NCBI GenBank assembly: GCA_000155695.1
Contig: DS990592.1
Location: 4,485,392 to 4,549,391 of the forward strand
DNA length: 64,000 bases
Direction: 5' to 3'
Origin: Verrucomicrobiia bacterium DG1235
GTDB taxonomy: Bacteria > Verrucomicrobiota > Verrucomicrobiia > Opitutales > Opitutaceae
The notes below the pieces were generated by a model. That model did no database searches. It was given only the letters and a program-made list of their open reading frames with translations, and was not told the origin of the DNA. The position numbers and the translations under genes are program-made. This document shows positions 28,536 to 38,949 of the stretch, one piece after another (position 1 is the first letter of the stretch; the number at the start of each line of letters is the position of its first letter).

Positions 28536-29597
28536 ATGGAGATGCGGGGGGCTAAGAATAAGGGGCGGGGAGCGAGGGCGAATCCGAAGAGCCGGTTTGA
28601 TGCTCTGGAAATCGTTTTGGAGCGGTCGGAAGAGGGGAGCGCGAGCTCAGGAGCGAGCACGCGGTTTTACGACGACGCTTCGGAAAGCGTGATCACTTAC
28701 AACTCCAGCCCGGACATTCCGTTTGATGCCAGCTTGAACCCTTACCGAGGGTGCGAGCATGGCTGCGCGTATTGTTATGCGCGACCGACGCATGAGTATT
28801 TGGGATTTTCCGCGGGCTTGGATTTCGAGAGCAAGATAATGGTAAAGCGGAAGGCGCCTGAGCTTTTGAAGCAGGCTCTTTCGGCGAAGCGGTGGAAACC
28901 GCAGCTGATCGCGCTTAGCGGTGTGACTGATCCGTATCAGCCGGTGGAGCGGAAGCTCACGCTCACGCGCCAGTGTCTTGAGGTCTTGTTGGACTTTAGG
29001 AATCCGGTGGGAGTCGTGACGAAGAATCGCTTGGTTTCGCGTGATGCAGATTTGTTGGGCGAGATGGCGAAGGATCGGCTTTGTACGGTGGCGATTTCGC
29101 TGACGACGCTGGATGCGGGTTTAGCGCGTACTATGGAACCGCGGACGAGTTCTCCTCAGGGTAGGTTGGAGGCGATCTCGGCGCTCGCGGCTGCGGGAGT
29201 GCCGGTAGGGATCATGATTGCCCCGGTGATTCCCGGGCTGAACGATCATGAGATTCCCGCAATCTTAAAGGCGTCGAAGGAAGCTGGGGCGCAGTTTGCG
29301 AGCTATGTGCTGCTTAGGCTTCCGCATGGCGTTAAGGAGGTATTCTTCGATTGGCTTGAATCTTCGTATCCAAGTCATAAGGACAAGGTCGAGAGTCGCC
29401 TGAGGGACCTCCGCGGAGGTGGGTTGAATCGATCCGAGTTTGGCGAGCGGTTTTCCGGTACCGGGATTTTCGCGGAACAGATTCGTCAGCTGTTCACAGT
29501 GAGTCTGAGGAGAGAGGGGCTGATGGCGAAACCGCCCGAGGTATCGACGAGCCACTTTCGTAAGCCAGCTTCGCCTCAGTTGGAGTGGGAATTTTGA
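28536..29597 (+). CDS. PA0069-like radical SAM protein
   Basis: About 353 residues. The Cys motif is RGCEHGCAYCYARP (C74-x3-C78-x2-C81, numbered from the adjacent in-frame GTG at 28533). Later comes ALSGVTDPYQPVERKLTLTRQCLEV, a typical stretch of this spore-photoproduct-lyase-like family. The C-terminal ending STGIFAEQIRQLFTVSLRR also fits the family. These proteins bind a 4Fe-4S cluster and cleave S-adenosylmethionine; the substrate is unknown. It stands alone on the + strand between divergent and convergent neighbours. Confidence 0.88.
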   Translation: MEMRGAKNKGRGARANPKSRFDALEIVLERSEEGSASSGASTRFYDDASESVITYNSSPDIPFDASLNPYRGCEHGCAYCYARPTHEYLGFSAGLDFESKIMVKRKAPELLKQALSAKRWKPQLIALSGVTDPYQPVERKLTLTRQCLEVLLDFRNPVGVVTKNRLVSRDADLLGEMAKDRLCTVAISLTTLDAGLARTMEPRTSSPQGRLEAISALAAAGVPVGIMIAPVIPGLNDHEIPAILKASKEAGAQFASYVLLRLPHGVKEVFFDWLESSYPSHKDKVESRLRDLRGGGLNRSEFGERFSGTGIFAEQIRQLFTVSLRREGLMAKPPEVSTSHFRKPASPQLEWEF

Positions 29598-29615
29598 AGC
29601 TGCGAGAGCTTTGCA

Positions 29616-30134
29616 CTAGTAATTTTGCGGGAAGTCGGGAGGGGTGAAGCGTCGTACTTTGCCCTTGTAGATACGGATCTCTCCTTCGACGACTTCGCCA
29701 GCGCCTTCAAGATCGCCTTCGTAGAGGAAAATTTCGTCGGTGTCTTTTCGAACTGAAAACTTGCGGTAGGTCGGCTCGCCGAGAATTGCGATAACCTCTT
29801 CTGCTTTCAAGCCGTTCGTGATCTGAGTCCATGTGGCCGGAGTCGTCCATGCTCCGCTTGCTCGGACTTCTGCTTTCTTTAGTTCGACGCGCATGGAGTC
29901 GAACCAGTTTTTGCGTTCTCGAGGCTGCACTGCAGCGGGCGTTGCCTGCTGGATTTCGGCGATTTCGGCGGACTGGTTTTCGACGGCTTGTAGTCTGGCT
30001 TCCAAGTTCGCGACTTCCTGGCGAAGGCTTTGCAGTTCTGCTAGAACTTGGTCTAGCGTTTCGTCCGCTTGAACGGTGGCGGACGCGCAGAAAAGGGAAA
30101 TTATTGCGAGGGCGAGGGGAGTTTTTGAGAGCAT
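29616..30134 (-). CDS. secreted coiled-coil protein with SmpA/OmlA-like end
   Basis: About 172 residues from the ATG at 30134, chosen because it begins a clean signal peptide (LSKTPLALAIISLFCASATVQA). An earlier ATG at 30170 adds 12 residues. A short coiled coil of heptads follows (LDQVLAELQSLRQEVANLEARLQAVENQ, about 28-56). The C-terminal half has WTQITNGLKAEEVIAILGEPTYRK, like the start of BamE/SmpA-type domains, and ends with beta strands. Probably periplasmic or outer-membrane associated. Its exact role is unknown. Confidence 0.7.
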   Translation of the reverse strand: MLSKTPLALAIISLFCASATVQADETLDQVLAELQSLRQEVANLEARLQAVENQSAEIAEIQQATPAAVQPRERKNWFDSMRVELKKAEVRASGAWTTPATWTQITNGLKAEEVIAILGEPTYRKFSVRKDTDEIFLYEGDLEGAGEVVEGEIRIYKGKVRRFTPPDFPQNY

Positions 30135-30237
30135 ATCTGCAATCTGAGTTCCAGTCGGTAGGGACTGCAAGCACTCTTGTTGGTCAAAAAAGGTTTAAAG
30201 CAGGGGGAGGTCGGTCGAATTTTCGGCGAACGCTTGG

Positions 30238-33081
30238 TTGAGGGTCTTCTTCGGTCGAAAAACTGGGTTAGTTCTCCCTGTTTTTGTGACTCTCTCCAAG
30301 CTATTAACGGTACTTTCGCTAAAGATATTGATCGTCGTGATTATTACGATGAGTACGGTATCGGTTTTGGCTTGGATGGTTATCGCGAAGGAGAAGGCCG
30401 CAGGGAGGGCCTATCAGCAGCAGCAAGTCATCAGTATTTTTGTGTATAATGCCAGGGAGTTGCGGTCGCTCAACGATGTGTATCGGGAGAACGCGGAGGA
30501 GTCTATCAAGGGGCTAATGGACAAACGCTTATCTGAATGCCGACACCAATTGGAGCTTATGCGGGCTGAGGAGGAGGCCTGGGGGAAGTACGACTGGGAG
30601 CGGGTTGAGGCGACTTTCACTCATTACGCGGATTTAGTAGCGAACGGGAGAATGGAGGGAGGGTCGAGTTTCGACCGAGTGTCGGAGCAACTGGAATCTT
30701 CTCTCGAGACGATGGAGGGTGCTGCGATGCAGGTATTGAGGAGGCAGGAAGCTTCGATTCGGGATATGAAGTGGATATCGGCGTGTGGGTCTCTTCTTTC
30801 TCTTTTTGCTCTGTGCTTTTTTTACTTGAGGACGATACGCGAAACGATCCGTCGTTTGTCAGTGCCGATTATGTTGCTTTCTCGGGCGGCAGATCGCGCT
30901 GTGAAAGGAGCGAGGCGTATTCGTATGAAGGATACGAATGTCGTGGAGCTGCATAGTCTAGGGGCGAGTTTGAGCAAGTTTGCCAATGATATGCATGAGC
31001 TTGTGGACGAGCGGACTATTGAGATAACCAAGGTTAACAAGGCTCTTGAGGCGGAGATTGATAGGGCTGAAGCGTTTGCTCGGCGGGCGAAGGAAGCGGA
31101 GGAGGCGAAATCTAACTTCTTGGCGAATATGAGTCACGAAATTCGAACTCCCATGAACGGTATTGTCGGAATGAATACGGTTTTGAGGGAGACGCCGCTT
31201 AATGATATGCAGCGTCGTTATCTTGAAACGATGGCTAATTGTTCGGAAAGCTTAATGGTGTTGATCAACGACATTTTGGATTTCTCGAAAATCGAGGCGG
31301 GCAAATTGGAGGTCGAAAACAGCGCCTTTGATTTGATCGAAGTTTTGGAGGAGGTATCGAGTCTGTTTGGCATGACTGCGAGTCAGAAGGGGATTGATCT
31401 GATTTGCTTGCAGGATGGGCGAATGAGCGAACCGGTATTTGGCGATCCGCATCGGCTGAAGCAGGTGCTTTCGAACTTGGTGAATAATGCGATCAAGTTT
31501 ACCGAGGAAGGCGAGATAGAGATCGGCCTGCGAATTGACGAGGGAGGGCCGTTGGATAGCGTGGCAAATATCTGGATACAGGACACTGGGATTGGGATTC
31601 CGGAGTCGGTGCAGAAGCGTTTGTTTAAGGCGTTTTCTCAGGCGGACGAATCGACTTCTCGAAAATTTGGAGGAACGGGTCTGGGGCTGGTCATTAGTCA
31701 GCGATTGGTTGAGTTGATGGGAGGAACAATTGGAATCGAGAGTGAGTCTGGAGTTGGCTCAAAATTTTGGATACAGATACCTTTGAGTCGAGCTGAGGGG
31801 CCTCGTTTTCAGATTGAGGATTCCGATTTGGAGCGTTTGAGGAAGCGTCGGGTTTTGTTTTTGATGACGAGATCGATATTGGCGGATTCTCTGCGCGAGG
31901 GGTTGGCTGATTTGTTGTCGGGCTCGGAGGTCGCTTGTGATTTCGACGTGGCGAGGGAGTTGATGGAAGAGGCGGATTTTGATTCGCGTCCCTTTACGGA
32001 TCTCGTGTTTGAAGAGGCTCTTGGATTGGAGGGAACAGAGCAGCTTGTGGAAGCTCGGAAGGGTTTCAAGCTGTCGAGGGTGGTGATGCTGGCCGATGCG
32101 GCAAGTCGTAAGACGAGCTTGGAGCTGGGGCTTTCCGGGGCGCGATTATTGCAGGCTCCTGTAACGGCGCGTAGGCTTGTGCATTGTCTGCTAAGTGAAG
32201 ACGCGTCTGCCGGCGTGAAAAAGCTGCAGCAGGAGATGGTTCCTCAATTTCCTGAAGCGAAGATTTTGCTGGTGGATGATAATGACGCGAATCGCTTGGT
32301 GGCGGAAGAGTTGTTTAAGCGTTATGGAATCTGTCCTGACATTGTTGAGAGTGGCCGGGAGGCGATTGCGGCGACTGCTGAAACTTGTTACGACATTATC
32401 TTTATGGATTGCATGATGCCTGATCTCGATGGCTATGATGCGACGCGTTTGATTCGTAGTGGAGAAAGCGATACGTTGTGCAAAAACGTGACAATTGTTG
32501 CGTTGACCGCCAACGCGATGACGGGGGATAGGGAGAAGTGTATTGAGGCCGGAATGGATGAGTATTTGCCTAAGCCGATACGTCCGAAGGCGTTGACTGA
32601 GAAGTTGCTCGCTTTGCTTGGGGAGGGGCAAGGCGAGGGTGTAGGCGAAGCGCGTGTCCTCGATCTCGACGAGATGTTGCAGTCTTCCGAAAGTGTGGCG
32701 AGTTCGCGTGGTTCTGGCAGCGAGACGCGTCTCTTCGATCTGGGGGAGCTTCGCGAGATGTTTGGAGATAACGAGGTTTTGATCGGAAGTCTTGTTGAGA
32801 AGTATTTGAGTTCGCTGGATGAAAGCTTTGCGGCTTTGAAGTCAGCGGTTGAGGCTAGGGAGAGTGTGGATGCGGCTCGTCTTCACTCTCATACGATGAA
32901 GGGTAGTTCGCGGAATTTTGGGGCGGTGCGGCTGGGGGAAGTCGCGGACGAGGTCGAGACGGCTTGCGTGTCTGGCGACTGGGAAACGATCGAAGCGGTC
33001 TGGCTTCGTCTGGAGGGGACTGTGGAGGCGACTCGAGCGGAGGCGAGTCGGCTGCTGCAGGATGCGTGCAGCTCTGGTTAG
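30238..33081 (+). CDS. hybrid sensor histidine kinase with receiver and HPt domains
   Basis: 947 residues. There are two membrane helices (about 20-50 and 180-202) around a helical periplasmic sensor of about 130 residues, then a HAMP-like linker. The dimerisation domain has His300 in [12 protein letters not shown]. The ATPase domain has [18 protein letters not shown] and [13 protein letters not shown] degenerate receiver-like region (about 533-650) lacks the phospho-Asp. An active receiver has Asp724 ([11 protein letters not shown]) and the Lys motif EYLPKPI. A C-terminal HPt has His885 (HTMKGSSRN). Phosphate would pass His-Asp-His to an unlinked regulator. The signal is unknown. Confidence 0.93.
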   Translation: MRVFFGRKTGLVLPVFVTLSKLLTVLSLKILIVVIITMSTVSVLAWMVIAKEKAAGRAYQQQQVISIFVYNARELRSLNDVYRENAEESIKGLMDKRLSECRHQLELMRAEEEAWGKYDWERVEATFTHYADLVANGRMEGGSSFDRVSEQLESSLETMEGAAMQVLRRQEASIRDMKWISACGSLLSLFALCFFYLRTIRETIRRLSVPIMLLSRAADRAVKGARRIRMKDTNVVELHSLGASLSKFANDMHELVDERTIEITKVNKALEAEIDRAEAFARRAKEAEEAKSNFLANMSHEIRTPMNGIVGMNTVLRETPLNDMQRRYLETMANCSESLMVLINDILDFSKIEAGKLEVENSAFDLIEVLEEVSSLFGMTASQKGIDLICLQDGRMSEPVFGDPHRLKQVLSNLVNNAIKFTEEGEIEIGLRIDEGGPLDSVANIWIQDTGIGIPESVQKRLFKAFSQADESTSRKFGGTGLGLVISQRLVELMGGTIGIESESGVGSKFWIQIPLSRAEGPRFQIEDSDLERLRKRRVLFLMTRSILADSLREGLADLLSGSEVACDFDVARELMEEADFDSRPFTDLVFEEALGLEGTEQLVEARKGFKLSRVVMLADAASRKTSLELGLSGARLLQAPVTARRLVHCLLSEDASAGVKKLQQEMVPQFPEAKILLVDDNDANRLVAEELFKRYGICPDIVESGREAIAATAETCYDIIFMDCMMPDLDGYDATRLIRSGESDTLCKNVTIVALTANAMTGDREKCIEAGMDEYLPKPIRPKALTEKLLALLGEGQGEGVGEARVLDLDEMLQSSESVASSRGSGSETRLFDLGELREMFGDNEVLIGSLVEKYLSSLDESFAALKSAVEARESVDAARLHSHTMKGSSRNFGAVRLGEVADEVETACVSGDWETIEAVWLRLEGTVEATRAEASRLLQDACSSG

Positions 33082-33088
33082 CTAGCAG

Positions 33089-33119
33089 TAAAAAGCCCGC
33101 GGCGGCTGGGCAGCGGGCT
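33089..33119 (-). terminator. Rho-independent terminator after the larC operon
   Basis: A stem AGCCCGC (33094-33100) with GCGGGCT (33113-33119), a 12-base loop, and on the - strand a run of five T residues (33089-33093). It lies 54 bases past the stop of the small membrane protein and may also stop transcripts of the convergent kinase gene. Confidence 0.75.
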
Positions 33120-33172
33120 GGTAAGTTGATCGCGGATACGAATCTCGCGATTGGGATGTGGAAGAGCTCTGC

Positions 33173-33364
33173 CTATTTGGCGCGGTCTTTTTTGTGTCGG
33201 AGGCCGAGGACGACGAGAGCTGCGACTGAGAGCAGGGCCACGCAGGCGATAGCGGGAGTCCAGTTGGTTTCGGCTCCGTTGTGCAGGTGTGGGAGGCCCG
33301 AAGTGTGAGCCATTGCGTTGGCTGCGAAGGCGAGTGCAGCGAGAGTGGAGATCGTCTTTTTCAT
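33173..33364 (-). CDS. small secreted/membrane protein with His-containing segment
   Basis: 63 residues. A signal-peptide-like start (MKKTISTLAALAFAANAMA) is followed by a short segment with three His (HTSGLPHLHNG). One membrane helix (about 36-54, PAIACVALLSVAALVVLGL) and a basic end (RHKKDRAK) complete it. After signal cleavage the mature protein would begin with His, a composition reminiscent of the start of HupE/UreJ nickel permeases. It lies 34 bases downstream of larC on the same strand and shares its terminator. A link to nickel is a guess from context. No family was recognised. Confidence 0.65.
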   Translation of the reverse strand: MKKTISTLAALAFAANAMAHTSGLPHLHNGAETNWTPAIACVALLSVAALVVLGLRHKKDRAK

Positions 33365-33398
33365 TTTATATAGGGTTGGTGGTCGTCGTTGAAAGGAG

Positions 33399-34625
33399 TT
33401 ACGATCCTTGGATTCGTCGTTTTAGTTCGATTGCGGAAATATTGTGTTTCCGGGCGAGCTCTTTGAGGGATTCGTATTCGAGTTTGGTTTTGCTTCTCCC
33501 TGATGGGAGCTCGGATTCTTTAGCTAGAATCGTACCGAATTCTGTTTCGATGGCAATCTTTCTTCGGCTGAGTACGCGGCGTTTTGCCGGATAGTAGCGA
33601 ATGCCAATGGTGCTAGTGTTTTCGAGAATATAGTCCGCGACGCTTTCGAGCGATTTTGCGGGGGCGAGGGCGGAGAGGAGAAGGCCGGGGCGGCCTTTTT
33701 TCATGGAGGCGTGGGTGAAGTGAAAATCGATGGAGCCTGCTGCGAGCAGTCCTTCCTGGAATTCGGTTCCGAGCAGCTCGGGCGACATGTCGTCCAGGTT
33801 TGTTTCGACGATCATGACGGAGCTGGCTGTTTCAGAGTGTTCTTCGAGCAGGGAGAGGCGGACGACGTTGGCGGAAATGAAGTCTTTTTGTCCCGGGCCG
33901 TAGGCGATGGCTCTGGCGGGGGAAGGAGCTTCTTCGAAGCGGGGGGAGAGGTACTTGAGAATGGCGGCGCCGGTGGGGGTGCAGCGTTCGCCCTGTTCGG
34001 ATCCTTTGAAGGTGGGGATGCCTTTTAGGATATCGGCGGTGGCGGGAGCGGGCACTGGGAGGAGTCCATGCTGGGTGTTGACTGAGCCGTGTCCGACGCA
34101 GACGGGGTCGGAGTAGGTTTCGGTGATGTCGAGCCGGTCGATGAGGAGGGCGCATCCGACGATATCGAGGATGGAGTCGACGCCGCTGACTTCGTGGAAG
34201 TGGATCGTCTCGATGGGGATGTCGTGTATCCGGGCTTCGGATTCTCCGATGATTTGAAAGATGTCTTTGGCGATGGTTTTGGCTCTGTCGGGGATGTGAG
34301 CGGCGTCGATGAGCTTGATAATGTCGCTTAGGTGGCGGTGAGGGCCGTGGGAGTGAGTGTGTTTCTCGTCGCCGTGGGAGTGGGTATGGGGCTGCTCTGA
34401 GTGTTCTCCGGTATCGATGATTTTGATATGGCGGCAGGCGATTCCGTTTTTGTTGAGCTCCTGGATTTCGATCTTCGCATCCGGAAGGTGGAGTTTGTCG
34501 GGCAGGCTTAGGAGTTCCTCATGGGCGTCCGCCAGGGAGCAGAAAGCGCTGAGGAGCATGTCTCCGGCGAGTCCGGAGAAGGGTTCAATGTAGAGCGTGT
34601 TCGGCATGAATCTTGAGTTGGGCAA
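33399..34625 (-). CDS. larC: nickel-pincer cofactor biosynthesis protein LarC
   Basis: Inserts nickel into the pyridinium-dithiocarboxylate nucleotide to complete the cofactor of LarA-type racemases. 408 residues; a second possible start is the ATG at 34607 (MPNTLYIEPFSGLAGDML, where family homology begins). There is a His-rich insert at about 74-98 (HTHSHGDEKHTHSHGPHRH), the conserved IHFHEVSGVDSILDIVG, and the C-terminal domain with VETNLDDMSPE. The gene is on one reading frame, without the programmed frameshift found in Lactobacillus. larE and larB lie about 8 kb away; no larA is in the window. Confidence 0.93.
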   Translation of the reverse strand: MPNSRFMPNTLYIEPFSGLAGDMLLSAFCSLADAHEELLSLPDKLHLPDAKIEIQELNKNGIACRHIKIIDTGEHSEQPHTHSHGDEKHTHSHGPHRHLSDIIKLIDAAHIPDRAKTIAKDIFQIIGESEARIHDIPIETIHFHEVSGVDSILDIVGCALLIDRLDITETYSDPVCVGHGSVNTQHGLLPVPAPATADILKGIPTFKGSEQGERCTPTGAAILKYLSPRFEEAPSPARAIAYGPGQKDFISANVVRLSLLEEHSETASSVMIVETNLDDMSPELLGTEFQEGLLAAGSIDFHFTHASMKKGRPGLLLSALAPAKSLESVADYILENTSTIGIRYYPAKRRVLSRRKIAIETEFGTILAKESELPSGRSKTKLEYESLKELARKHNISAIELKRRIQGS

Positions 34626-34814
34626 GATGGTGGGACTTTCGTCGAGACGGAAGCAAAATTCCGTTCTGACAAGTGTGTAGACTGATTCATGGGCGGATTG
34701 ACGGCGCGACTTTCAGGAGAAGAATCAATGGTAAGCGTAAAATGGTTTGAGTCTTCTCCGCATTCGGAGAGATAGTTAAGTGTTTCCTCACAATCCCCAA
34801 TCAAGCATGGCTGC

Positions 34815-36797
34815 ATGCTTAAACCCCACGTTGCTCTTATGATTCCTCGTCTCTCTGCAATAATCCTCGCTCTTGCTATCGTGTCTCCGCTTTTTTCCGC
34901 GAAATGGGAAGAGATTGATCCGGCTGAATTTTCCGTCACCGAGTCCTCGATCGACCCCGAGGCTAACGTTGAGTACATTTTTCAGAATATAGGGATTGTG
35001 CAGTACTACATCGATTGGTCGATGCACACGCGTTACGAGTTTCACTTCCAGCTCAAGGTTTTCGACGAGGTCGGGGTGGATGAGATGACGCAGTACGAGA
35101 TTCCGCTCTATGATGGGATGTGGGTGTCGGAGCTCGACGCGCGCACCGTGAAGCCGGACGGCTCGTTCGTCGAGATCGATAAGGATTCGATTTTCGATAC
35201 GGAGATTGAGCGATCTTCCGAGGGAAAGGTTAAGGCCAAAGGGTTCGCGGTGCCTTCCTTGGAGCCTGGGGACATCGTGGAGGTTAAGGTGGAAGTGAAG
35301 TCGCGGAGCTGGCAGTGGTATTTTCCGGTCAGTTTCAACAATGAGTATCCCTCGCGCCGCACGACTCTGCGTCTGAAGCCTGCGGAGGCGGAAGGCGGGG
35401 CTCGGTTCGCGCACAAGATTGTCTGGATGAATTTTCCGGAGGCCACCGGCAAGGGTCGCGGAGGATTTTTTGAGTTTACCCGCGAGAACGAACCGGCGTA
35501 CGCGGACGAGCCGTACCGTATTCCTGATTTCCATACGCGTCCGACGGTGGTGATGTATTACATTTTCGAAGATCCTCCACGCGCGAAGGATTATTGGAAG
35601 GAGATGGGCCGTCGTGAGTTTGTGGAATCGCGGCCTGCGATAAAGGCGAGCAAGAAGGTTTCGGACAAGGCGAAGGAATTGGTGGCGGGGTCGTCCTCTA
35701 GTGAAGAGAAGCTTCGCAAGTTGTATGATTTTTGCATTACGGAGATTCGAAATCGAACCTATGATTTCGGCGATATCACGAATTCCGAGCGTGATGAGAT
35801 GAAGGATAACGACAATGCCGGGCAGACTTTTGATCGGGGGTATGGCAAGCCGGAGGAGATTAACGCTTTGTTTGCCGCGATGGCGAACGCAGCTGGGTTC
35901 GAGGCGAGAATCGCCAACGTGGCGAACGACAGCAGTATCATTTTTTCGGAGAACCTGCAGTTTCCCTTTTCTCTTCTGGATGACATCGTGGCGGTCAAGT
36001 TGGGCAAGGAGTGGAAGTTCTACAATCCGGCGAATCCTCTGCTGCCGTTCGGGTATGTGAATTGGTGGAATTCCGGCAGCAAGGCTTTGGTTTCGGATCT
36101 GAAGCGTGAGAACTTCCAGATGATTCCCGAGGTTCCGGCGAGCGAGTCGGTGATCAAGCGGACCGGTGATCTGACGATAGACGAGCAGGGCGCCTTAACG
36201 GGTCGCGTGACGCAGGCGTACCTCGGTTTTGAGGCGGTAAATCTGCGCTTGGACCTTGAGGAGCAAAACAGTGAAGACTCGGAAAAGATGATACGCGACC
36301 GAGTGACGGCAGTGCTGCCCCGCGCGAAAGTGAGTGATATCGTGTTCGAGAATGCTCGTGATCCCTACAAGCCGATGATTGTGAGTTACGATCTGTCGGT
36401 TCCGGAGTATGCCGAGGTGGTGGGAGACCGGATTTTCGTGCAGCCAGCGATCTTTAACCATGGCAAGTCCGCGCTGTTTCAGGAGGAAAGCGAGCGGGTT
36501 GCGGACGTACAGTTTGACTATCCTTGGTCGGAGCTCGATGAGCTTGAGATCACGCTGCCTGACGGATACGTGGTGGAGTCCGGGAAGGCGGTGGAGCCGT
36601 TTGCGATCGATCAAGTTTTGTCTTACGACGCGAAAGTTAAGCTAAACAAATCTCGTCCGGTGATGCAGTTTGAGCGAAGTTTTTCGATGGAGCGTACTAT
36701 GTTTCCCGCAAAAGCGGCCGATTTGTTCAAGAAGGTTTTTGCGAATGTGCAGGTACAAGATGGATACGCGGTGACTTTCAAGAAAAGCGACACGTAG
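34815..36797 (+). CDS. DUF3857/transglutaminase-like protein, catalytic residues lost
   Basis: 660 residues. A signal peptide lies near 9-28 (the ATG at 34839 is an alternative start), then an N-terminal DUF3857 beta domain (ARTVKPDGSFVEIDKDSIFD), a transglutaminase-like helical and beta core, and a C-terminal beta domain. Where the active paralogue to the right has GDC, this protein reads GKP (RGYGKPEEINALF). The His and Asp positions align with Asp (SLLDDIVAVK) and Asn (FYNPANP). It is therefore probably a non-catalytic relative. First of three tandem family members; closest to the third. Confidence 0.85.
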   Translation: MLKPHVALMIPRLSAIILALAIVSPLFSAKWEEIDPAEFSVTESSIDPEANVEYIFQNIGIVQYYIDWSMHTRYEFHFQLKVFDEVGVDEMTQYEIPLYDGMWVSELDARTVKPDGSFVEIDKDSIFDTEIERSSEGKVKAKGFAVPSLEPGDIVEVKVEVKSRSWQWYFPVSFNNEYPSRRTTLRLKPAEAEGGARFAHKIVWMNFPEATGKGRGGFFEFTRENEPAYADEPYRIPDFHTRPTVVMYYIFEDPPRAKDYWKEMGRREFVESRPAIKASKKVSDKAKELVAGSSSSEEKLRKLYDFCITEIRNRTYDFGDITNSERDEMKDNDNAGQTFDRGYGKPEEINALFAAMANAAGFEARIANVANDSSIIFSENLQFPFSLLDDIVAVKLGKEWKFYNPANPLLPFGYVNWWNSGSKALVSDLKRENFQMIPEVPASESVIKRTGDLTIDEQGALTGRVTQAYLGFEAVNLRLDLEEQNSEDSEKMIRDRVTAVLPRAKVSDIVFENARDPYKPMIVSYDLSVPEYAEVVGDRIFVQPAIFNHGKSALFQEESERVADVQFDYPWSELDELEITLPDGYVVESGKAVEPFAIDQVLSYDAKVKLNKSRPVMQFERSFSMERTMFPAKAADLFKKVFANVQVQDGYAVTFKKSDT

Positions 36798-36818
36798 TCA
36801 GGGAAATCTATTCAGCTT

Positions 36819-38831
36819 ATGAATTTTAGAAGTCTATTTCTAAGCCTTTTTGGCGTCTCGCTCATTCTTGTATTCGCAGGTGGACTACAGGCTGCCAAGA
36901 TGCAGAAAAACTTGAAGAAGGTGCCTGACTGGGTGGTCGATTTAAGTCGAGCGTCAGTTCCGGACTATGACTCGGATCCGAATTTCGTATGCTTACTTGA
37001 TACGATGACCTTCGAGATCAACGACGAGGGTGAAATGATTTCGAAGACCCGCTATGCGATCAAACTCCTGAAGAAGGAAGGTTTCGATGATGCGATCGCG
37101 TATGCTTCGTATTCAGAGGATACCGACAAGGTGAAGAAATTTGAGGCGTGGGTAGTTCACGATAACAATCAGGCAGTATTGTTCGGTAAATCGGATATCA
37201 CGGATCGGACTTCCAAGCAGAATTGGCAGATTGCGAGTAGTGGTCGGTATCAGTATCTTGATGCGCGCAGAGATGTGAAAGTGGGTTCGGTTTTCGCCTT
37301 TGAGTCCACGATCGTGGGCACGAATATCTTTACGCGGCAGAGCTGGTATTTTCAGGGGGAGGAGCCGAGGCTTCGGTCGGGGATTCGCTTTAAAGTGCCC
37401 GAGGGTTGGGAGATCAAGTCGCTCTTTTTCAATATGGACCCGCTCGATCCGGTGGAGTCCGGCGGTTACAAGGCGTGGGAAATGAGGAATATTGCTGGAT
37501 TGGAGCGGCAGGATTTTGCTCCCTTAAACAGCGAGCTCGTGCCGTGGGCGACCTTTTCGATTTTTCCGTCGGCAAACGCGAAACTGAAGCGCCCGGTGCA
37601 TGTTCATCGCTCTTGGAAGGAGCTTTCGACGGAGATGACTCAGCAGTACCTCGCGAAGACTTATTCTTCGGAAGCGATCAGTCAAAAGGTGAGGGAGTTG
37701 ACGGCCGCCGGCTCTGACAATTGGTCGAAGATCAAGCCCTTGGCGGAGTACGCGCGTTCGGTTAACTACGTTGCAGAAAGCTTAGATCTAGGCTCGGGCG
37801 GCGGCTTCGTGCCGCGAACGGCTGACGAGATCTATTCGACAAATTGGGGAGACTGTAAGGACAAGGCGACGTTGCTGTGCTCGATGTTGGGCGATGTGGA
37901 GATCAAGGCCTTTCCATTGATCGTGAATGCCGAGTCGCGCGATACGATTTATGAGGAGTGGCCGAGCGGGCTCCAGTTTAACCATTGCATCATTGCGATC
38001 TCGGTGGACGAGGAGGTGAGCTCTGATTCGATCGTGGAGCATCCTGTGCATGGGCGGCTTTTGATCTATGATCCTACGAGCGAGATGACCTCGGTGGGCG
38101 ACTTGCCGCAGCAGTTGCAGGGGAGCAAGGGGATTTTGCTGGCGGGAGAAACGGGTGGATTGATTGATTTGCCTGTGGTGCGTCCGGAGAATAGCGTAAC
38201 GAAACGATGGATACAGGCGGAGGTTTTCGATAATGGCGGTTTGCTGGCGAAGCTTCACGAGGAATCGAAAGGACAGGAAGGGCGTGGTGAGCGTCGTGTT
38301 TATCGGAGTGAGGAACGCTTGTCTGAATACAGGGATCGGCTGCAGAGCTGGATGGCTAATTACGCTCCAGCGGCGAGGCTTTCGGAGCCGGAGGTCGAGG
38401 ACGATTTGGATACGGGCGTATTCGAAATGAAGGTGGATTTCGCCTCTCCTGGCTATGGCAAGGCGATGGGCGGGGCTTTGGTGACCTTCAAGCCGGTTAT
38501 TTTGGATAGGCGAAGTGATTTGGCGTTTTCGATAAAGAAGAAGCGCACTCAGCCCATGATTTTGAATCCAGATCATCTGGATGAGATCGCGGAGATTTTC
38601 ATTCCGGTAGGCTTCAAGGTGAGTGAGTTTCCCGAGGCGATTTCCTTGAAGGAAGATTTTGGAACCTATGAGGCGAGTGTTGAAATCGGCGAAGAGATGG
38701 TGATTTTGAAGCGTAAGCTCTGGATCAACGAAAACCTGATTCCGGTGGAAGACTTCGACAAGGCGAAGGCATTTTTTGAGAGTATCATCAGCTTCGAGCA
38801 GTCTCCGGTGGTGCTGGAAAGAGCTAGTTGA
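36819..38831 (+). CDS. DUF3857 and transglutaminase-like protein, triad intact
   Basis: 670 residues with a signal peptide (FLSLFGVSLILVFAGGLQA). The DUF3857 domain covers about 50-230. The transglutaminase-like core has Cys346 in TNWGDCKDKATLL, His389 in LQFNHCIIAI and Asp418 in LIYDPTSEM, so the papain-like triad is complete. A C-terminal beta domain follows. It starts 21 bases after the first paralogue and is probably in one operon. A periplasmic acyl-transfer or protease role is possible, but members of this family have no established substrate. Confidence 0.88.
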   Translation: MNFRSLFLSLFGVSLILVFAGGLQAAKMQKNLKKVPDWVVDLSRASVPDYDSDPNFVCLLDTMTFEINDEGEMISKTRYAIKLLKKEGFDDAIAYASYSEDTDKVKKFEAWVVHDNNQAVLFGKSDITDRTSKQNWQIASSGRYQYLDARRDVKVGSVFAFESTIVGTNIFTRQSWYFQGEEPRLRSGIRFKVPEGWEIKSLFFNMDPLDPVESGGYKAWEMRNIAGLERQDFAPLNSELVPWATFSIFPSANAKLKRPVHVHRSWKELSTEMTQQYLAKTYSSEAISQKVRELTAAGSDNWSKIKPLAEYARSVNYVAESLDLGSGGGFVPRTADEIYSTNWGDCKDKATLLCSMLGDVEIKAFPLIVNAESRDTIYEEWPSGLQFNHCIIAISVDEEVSSDSIVEHPVHGRLLIYDPTSEMTSVGDLPQQLQGSKGILLAGETGGLIDLPVVRPENSVTKRWIQAEVFDNGGLLAKLHEESKGQEGRGERRVYRSEERLSEYRDRLQSWMANYAPAARLSEPEVEDDLDTGVFEMKVDFASPGYGKAMGGALVTFKPVILDRRSDLAFSIKKKRTQPMILNPDHLDEIAEIFIPVGFKVSEFPEAISLKEDFGTYEASVEIGEEMVILKRKLWINENLIPVEDFDKAKAFFESIISFEQSPVVLERAS

Positions 38832-38949
38832 TTGTCTGTTTGACTGTAAGGTTTTTTAGTCGTCTGGAGAAGGCGCGTTTGGGTTTGTGCCAAGGCTCGG
38901 TACGGGAGAGGATTTTGTTTCTGTTACCTCTTTTGATCCATTCTTTGTC

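Noticed and set aside
33399-34625. Programmed frameshift in larC
   Set aside because: The gene is one continuous open frame here.
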